This document shows, piece by piece, positions 60,583 to 64,000 of a DNA stretch of 64,000 bases. This DNA is from Anderseniella sp039978075. Lineage in GTDB: Bacteria > Pseudomonadota > Alphaproteobacteria > Rhizobiales > Aestuariivirgaceae. The position numbers were made by a program, and so were the translations under genes. The notes beneath the pieces were generated by a model. That model made no database searches. It was given only the letters and a program-made list of their open reading frames with translations, and had not been told where the DNA came from. The stretch is taken from assembly GCA_039978075.1 (NCBI GenBank), contig JBDWCA010000005.1, positions 124,001 through 188,000 of the forward strand, in the 5' to 3' direction. The number at the start of each line of letters is the position of its first letter. Position 1 is the first letter of the stretch.

Positions 60583-61959
60583 ATGACAGCAAATTCTGGG
60601 GACAAGACAGTCTTTGACAAAGCTGATTGTGGGATTCCGGACGCCTATCCAGCCATAAGTGCAATTTCCAAGGTCGCGCGTGTTGCGCTGAATGTGTCGC
60701 GGGTCTTCGTGTCCGTGTCAGTCAGCGAGGACGACGAGGTCCGGTCTTCCGCCGGAATGAGCAAACGCGATGTAAAGGCATGCGCCGAGCTGATCGTCCC
60801 GGAAGTGAACCGCGCCGGTATCCTGCAAATTGGTAACCTCAAGACTGCAAAGCGGGTCAACTTGCAGAAAATTGCCGCCGGTTTGACGTCGGTCCGTGCA
60901 GTTTTGGCTGTGCCGGTCGTGAATGAACATGGCGACACGATTGGTGTGATTGCTGCTCTGGATGCGAAGCGCCGGCGCTTCACTGTTTCAGACCGGGCGA
61001 CCTTGAGAGACATAGCCGCCGGCGTTTCCGGAATGGCCGGTTTGCATCACGCGGCAGTGCGTCATCAGGTTGCTGAGGTGGAGTTGAAGGATGCCATGGA
61101 AGCCTTGCCTGACGGCTTCGTGCTTTATGACAAGAATGACCGGCTCGTGCATTGCAATCGCAGATATCGGGAAATTTACAAGGAAAGTGGAGACCTGCGT
61201 GTGCCGGGCGTCAAATTCAGCGACCTGATCCGGCAAGGAGTTTATGCAGGGCAGTATTCAGACGCGATCGGCAAAGAAGAAGAATGGATTGCTCAAAGGA
61301 TCCACGAACATCAATTCCCGGGCAAACCGATTGAACAGCAGTTGCCGGGTGACCGGTGGCTGAGAATCCAGGAGCGCAGGACAAACACCGGCGGCCTGGT
61401 TGGTTTCAGGATAGATATCACAGAGTTAAAGCGCCAGGAGCGCGAATTAAGTCGTCTGGCATGGACGGATTCGCTGACCGGTGCGCTCAACAGGCATCGG
61501 TTTCTTGAACTTGCCGAGGCTGAACTGGCGCATTCGCAGCGCCACTTCAGGGATGTGTCCTTGCTGATGCTGGACCTTGACAAATTCAAGATGATCAATG
61601 ATTGCCATGGCCACGCCGCCGGAGATCATGTTCTGAGTGCAACCTGCAAAAGCTGGCAGAGCCAGCTTCGCGGCCGTGACCTTATCGGGCGGCTTGGCGG
61701 GGAGGAGTTCTGCGTGCTTCTGCCTGAAACCAAAGGCAGCGATGTGCTGGTTGTTGCCGAGAGATTGCGCCAGATCACCGAACAGCAAAAGCTGAGCTAT
61801 GACGGCAGGGCCATCAGTGTTTCTGTCAGCATCGGGACAGCTGAATATGAAAATATCGCTGATACGATCACTTCGGTGATCAAGCGAGCCGATCAATCCC
61901 TTTACAAGGCAAAAAGCCTGGGTCGCAATAGAGTTGAAACAAGCACAATCGAGTCCTGA
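60583..61959 (+). CDS. Diguanylate cyclase with GAF and PAS domains
   Basis: The 458-residue soluble protein has a GAF domain (about 25-165; RAVLAVPVVNEHGDTIGVIAALDAK), a PAS domain (about 170-290; LPDGFVLYDKNDRLVHCNRRY, ending LVGFRIDITELKRQE) and a GGDEF domain (about 295-455) with LIGRLGGEEFCVLL. RGRD sits five residues before GGEEF and is a canonical I-site, so product inhibition by c-di-GMP is expected. It starts 112 bp after the retron RT on the same strand. Read-through is possible but no functional link is established. Confidence 0.9.
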   Translation: MTANSGDKTVFDKADCGIPDAYPAISAISKVARVALNVSRVFVSVSVSEDDEVRSSAGMSKRDVKACAELIVPEVNRAGILQIGNLKTAKRVNLQKIAAGLTSVRAVLAVPVVNEHGDTIGVIAALDAKRRRFTVSDRATLRDIAAGVSGMAGLHHAAVRHQVAEVELKDAMEALPDGFVLYDKNDRLVHCNRRYREIYKESGDLRVPGVKFSDLIRQGVYAGQYSDAIGKEEEWIAQRIHEHQFPGKPIEQQLPGDRWLRIQERRTNTGGLVGFRIDITELKRQERELSRLAWTDSLTGALNRHRFLELAEAELAHSQRHFRDVSLLMLDLDKFKMINDCHGHAAGDHVLSATCKSWQSQLRGRDLIGRLGGEEFCVLLPETKGSDVLVVAERLRQITEQQKLSYDGRAISVSVSIGTAEYENIADTITSVIKRADQSLYKAKSLGRNRVETSTIES

Positions 61960-62218
61960 CCAAAGAGCCACCCGGGTTCATTTGAGTTTATAAAATTGTT
62001 CTTGAACGTCATGGCTGATCGGATTTATGTGTTTTTGGGTGAAACAATCGAAAATCATCCTGATTTTGGCAAATTCATCTGTTTTGCAATCAAAATAAGG
62101 GTTTATTTTTAGTATACTCCAAATTCCTCAAGTTTATGTTTTCACGTTATTTTAATTGCCGTTGACCATTGTGAGTGTAGGAGCACTGGCTCCGACAAAC
62201 AATCGGGATGCAAAACAG

Positions 62219-64000
62219 ATGGTGACGATCTCAGCTTCAGGAACACTCGACCGCAAGGTTGTCGACAGTCTTCAGGTGGTTGAACCAGGAGCTGATCCTG
62301 CTCTTGCCGATTTGTGCAGGCTGGTCGCCAGGACAATGCAGGTGTCGGGGTGCGTGGTCGCGATTGTAGATGACACTGCGGCCTGGGGCAAAGCGTCTTT
62401 CGGATATGAGATGATGCGGGTTGCCCGCCGGGAATCGCTTTCAAACCTGATTGTGGATGCAGGCAAGCCTTTGCTTGTCCATGATGCTTCCAACCGGCCG
62501 CACCTCAAAAACTATCCGCAAATTGCCAGCGGCGCGGTGGTTGGCTTTGCCGGCGCTCCGCTGAAACTGCGGCCCGGGCACATAGTTGGTGCATTGCTGC
62601 TGGTCAATGATGCGCCGTTGTCTGGTGACAGTACCAATGTTGAAGCCCTTTCGGATTTTGCCGACCTGGCCGTAAGCCTGCTGTTAAAGGAGCGGGCCAA
62701 CCGGCAGAGGTGGCAGGCCCTGGCGGATAAGAAAATTCAAGCGGAGAAACTGGAGAAGCAGGCATCGATTCTGCATCGTCAAAACAGGTTGTTTGACCAG
62801 ATATCGCGCATAACGAGTATCGGAACCTGGCAGTTCACTCCCAATACATCAGAGATTGTCTGGTCGGAAGCGACCAGAAAAATTCATGGAGTTGAAGCTG
62901 GCTATCAGCCGAAGATTGAAACAGCCATCGAGTTTTACTCGCCTGCGTGGCGGGAAACTGTTTCGAATTGTCTGAAAAAAGCAGTTCTTACCGAAGAACC
63001 GTTTGATTTTCATGCAGAGATAATCAGAGCCGATGGCATCAAGCGCTGGGTGCGCTCGCTGGGAGAAATCGCAACAGACGGGAATGGAAACAAACAGGTA
63101 TTCGGGACATTTGAAGATGTCACCGAACAGCACACCCTCAAGAACAAGCTTGTTGCGATGGCCTACACGGATGATCTGACCAACCTGAACAACAGGCGCA
63201 GTTTCTACGAGGCGCTTGAGAATTTCACATCTACACTGGACTTTGAAAATGACCGGTATGCGGTTGTCGCGATCGATGTGGACGACTTCAAGAACGTCAA
63301 TGACCGGTTGGGTCACACGTCCGGAGACGCACTGTTAATAGAAATCGGCCACCGTCTTGCCAGTACAATCGGGACAAATGGTGATGTGTACAGATTGGCC
63401 GGTGATGAGTTCAGCGCCATAGTGCCGATAGATGATGACCCCAAGGCCATGTTGACGGAAATCAGTGATCTGTTCTCGGCCCCCTTTGAGATCAACGGTA
63501 CCGAACTATTGGTCTCCGGCAGCGTTGGCGCTGCACTGTATCCAGATCACTCAGACAACCTGACCACATTGTACGACTTTGCAGACGCAGCGTTGCTGCA
63601 GGCAAAGAGTAAGGAACGCTGCGCCGTGCAGGTGTTTTCGCCTGAGTTGCGGCAGAAGCGGCTGGACGCGCAAATACTTCTTGAAGAAGTCGGCCGGGCT
63701 GTCAAACGTGGAGAGTTTACCGGTTTCCTTCAGCCAATCGTCAGCTCGACAGATCGACGGCTGGTTGGGTTTGAAGCCCTGGCGAGATGGAAAAAGGCAG
63801 ACGATGTAATTTTGCCGCCCGCAATGTTCTGGCCGGCCCTGGAAGATCCGGTGCTGTCAATCGAGATCGGCGATGCAATAGTCCGCCAGTCGATTTTGAC
63901 ACTTGCAGAGTGGTCGCGCCTGGGTATCTCTGTTGATTACATTTCGGTCAATGTATCAACCTCGCAGCTTTCCAGACCCAATTTCGGTGCCTTTGTCCAC
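62219..64000 (+). CDS. GAF-PAS-GGDEF-EAL protein, truncated by window end
   Basis: The frame is open from 62156 to the window edge. ATG 62219 is chosen; GTG 62171 and TTG 62162 are alternatives and no clear ribosome site decides. Domains in order: GAF (about residues 15-150; ALLLVNDAPLSGD), coiled-coil linker (about 155-185), PAS (about 190-300; IGTWQFTPNTSEIVWSE, ending VFGTFEDVTEQH), GGDEF (about 310-465) with RLAGDEFSAIV, and the start of an EAL domain (LVGFEALARW). AGDEF in place of GGDEF may still be active. The EAL motif is present but the rest of the phosphodiesterase domain is outside. Between 61960 and 62155 lies AT-rich sequence with a possible -10 TATACT at 62113. Confidence 0.88.
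   Translation, partial: MVTISASGTLDRKVVDSLQVVEPGADPALADLCRLVARTMQVSGCVVAIVDDTAAWGKASFGYEMMRVARRESLSNLIVDAGKPLLVHDASNRPHLKNYPQIASGAVVGFAGAPLKLRPGHIVGALLLVNDAPLSGDSTNVEALSDFADLAVSLLLKERANRQRWQALADKKIQAEKLEKQASILHRQNRLFDQISRITSIGTWQFTPNTSEIVWSEATRKIHGVEAGYQPKIETAIEFYSPAWRETVSNCLKKAVLTEEPFDFHAEIIRADGIKRWVRSLGEIATDGNGNKQVFGTFEDVTEQHTLKNKLVAMAYTDDLTNLNNRRSFYEALENFTSTLDFENDRYAVVAIDVDDFKNVNDRLGHTSGDALLIEIGHRLASTIGTNGDVYRLAGDEFSAIVPIDDDPKAMLTEISDLFSAPFEINGTELLVSGSVGAALYPDHSDNLTTLYDFADAALLQAKSKERCAVQVFSPELRQKRLDAQILLEEVGRAVKRGEFTGFLQPIVSSTDRRLVGFEALARWKKADDVILPPAMFWPALEDPVLSIEIGDAIVRQSILTLAEWSRLGISVDYISVNVSTSQLSRPNFGAFVH

Overview
The window looks like a chromosomal segment of an alphaproteobacterium, most likely in the Hyphomicrobiales (Rhizobiales). 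The evidence is gene content plus one local gene order: an IMPase-family phosphatase, an MmgR/alpha-r8-like sRNA, a GNAT acetyltransferase, an N-formylglutamate amidohydrolase and cpdR, an order I recall from Sinorhizobium and relatives. GC is moderate to high, with AT-rich intergenic dips. No insertion sequence, prophage, CRISPR array or rRNA was seen. Both ends cut genes: the 3' end of an aminotransferase on the left and a GAF-PAS-GGDEF-EAL gene on the right.

Layout. 1-2.7 kb: aminotransferase tail, transglutaminase-like protein, GcvA-type LysR regulator, DUF1127 protein and a small membrane protein. 2.7-12.2 kb: FMN-dependent 2-hydroxyacid (L-lactate) dehydrogenase and a class I GATase hydrolase, divergent from a TRAP carboxylate transporter with unusually large subunits, followed by an SDR and an acyl-CoA dehydrogenase. 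12.2-15.2 kb: secreted papain-like protein and a chromate operon (rhodanese-ChrB, ChrA). 15.5-28.4 kb: fused indolepyruvate:ferredoxin oxidoreductase, Crp/Fnr regulator, acyl-CoA ligase, complete LIV-type ABC importer and PaaK-like ligase, a plausible import and CoA-activation route for amino-acid-derived or aromatic acids. 28.5-35.6 kb: ferrochelatase, SPFH/NfeD pair, galU and galE, lytic transglycosylase and a DUF459 protein. 35.6-43.7 kb: gltBD, threonine aldolase and a small secreted protein. 43.7-48.9 kb: Hsp20, alpha/beta hydrolase, hisN-like phosphatase, sRNA, GNAT, N-formylglutamate amidohydrolase, cpdR and tRNA-Val(GAC). 49-54 kb: GMC oxidoreductase and a GT2-GtrA-membrane protein glycosylation cassette with TTG starts. 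54-64 kb: three GGDEF proteins, DUF808, VOC, an EamA exporter with an HxlR regulator, and a retron.

The most interesting item is the retron at about 58.94-60.47 kb. A 440-residue retron-type reverse transcriptase (YADD, VTG) is preceded by a 160-nt segment bounded by 17-bp complementary arms (a1/a2) with one G-U pair and one bulged base. Between the arms are three hairpins. A sigma70-like promoter is placed so that transcription would begin at the first base of a1. The RT belongs to a group with a roughly 110-residue N-terminal extension, and no known retron effector gene is adjacent.

Second is the sRNA at about 46.45-46.55 kb. It carries the 10-mer TTTCCTCCCT between a small hairpin and a strong terminator, as in MmgR. 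Other points of note are the TRAP permease with a roughly 330-residue coiled-coil tail, a PaaK-like ligase without the SGTTG loop, a DUF459 protein without the SGNH catalytic residues, and tandem 19-bp operator repeats between the EamA and HxlR genes.
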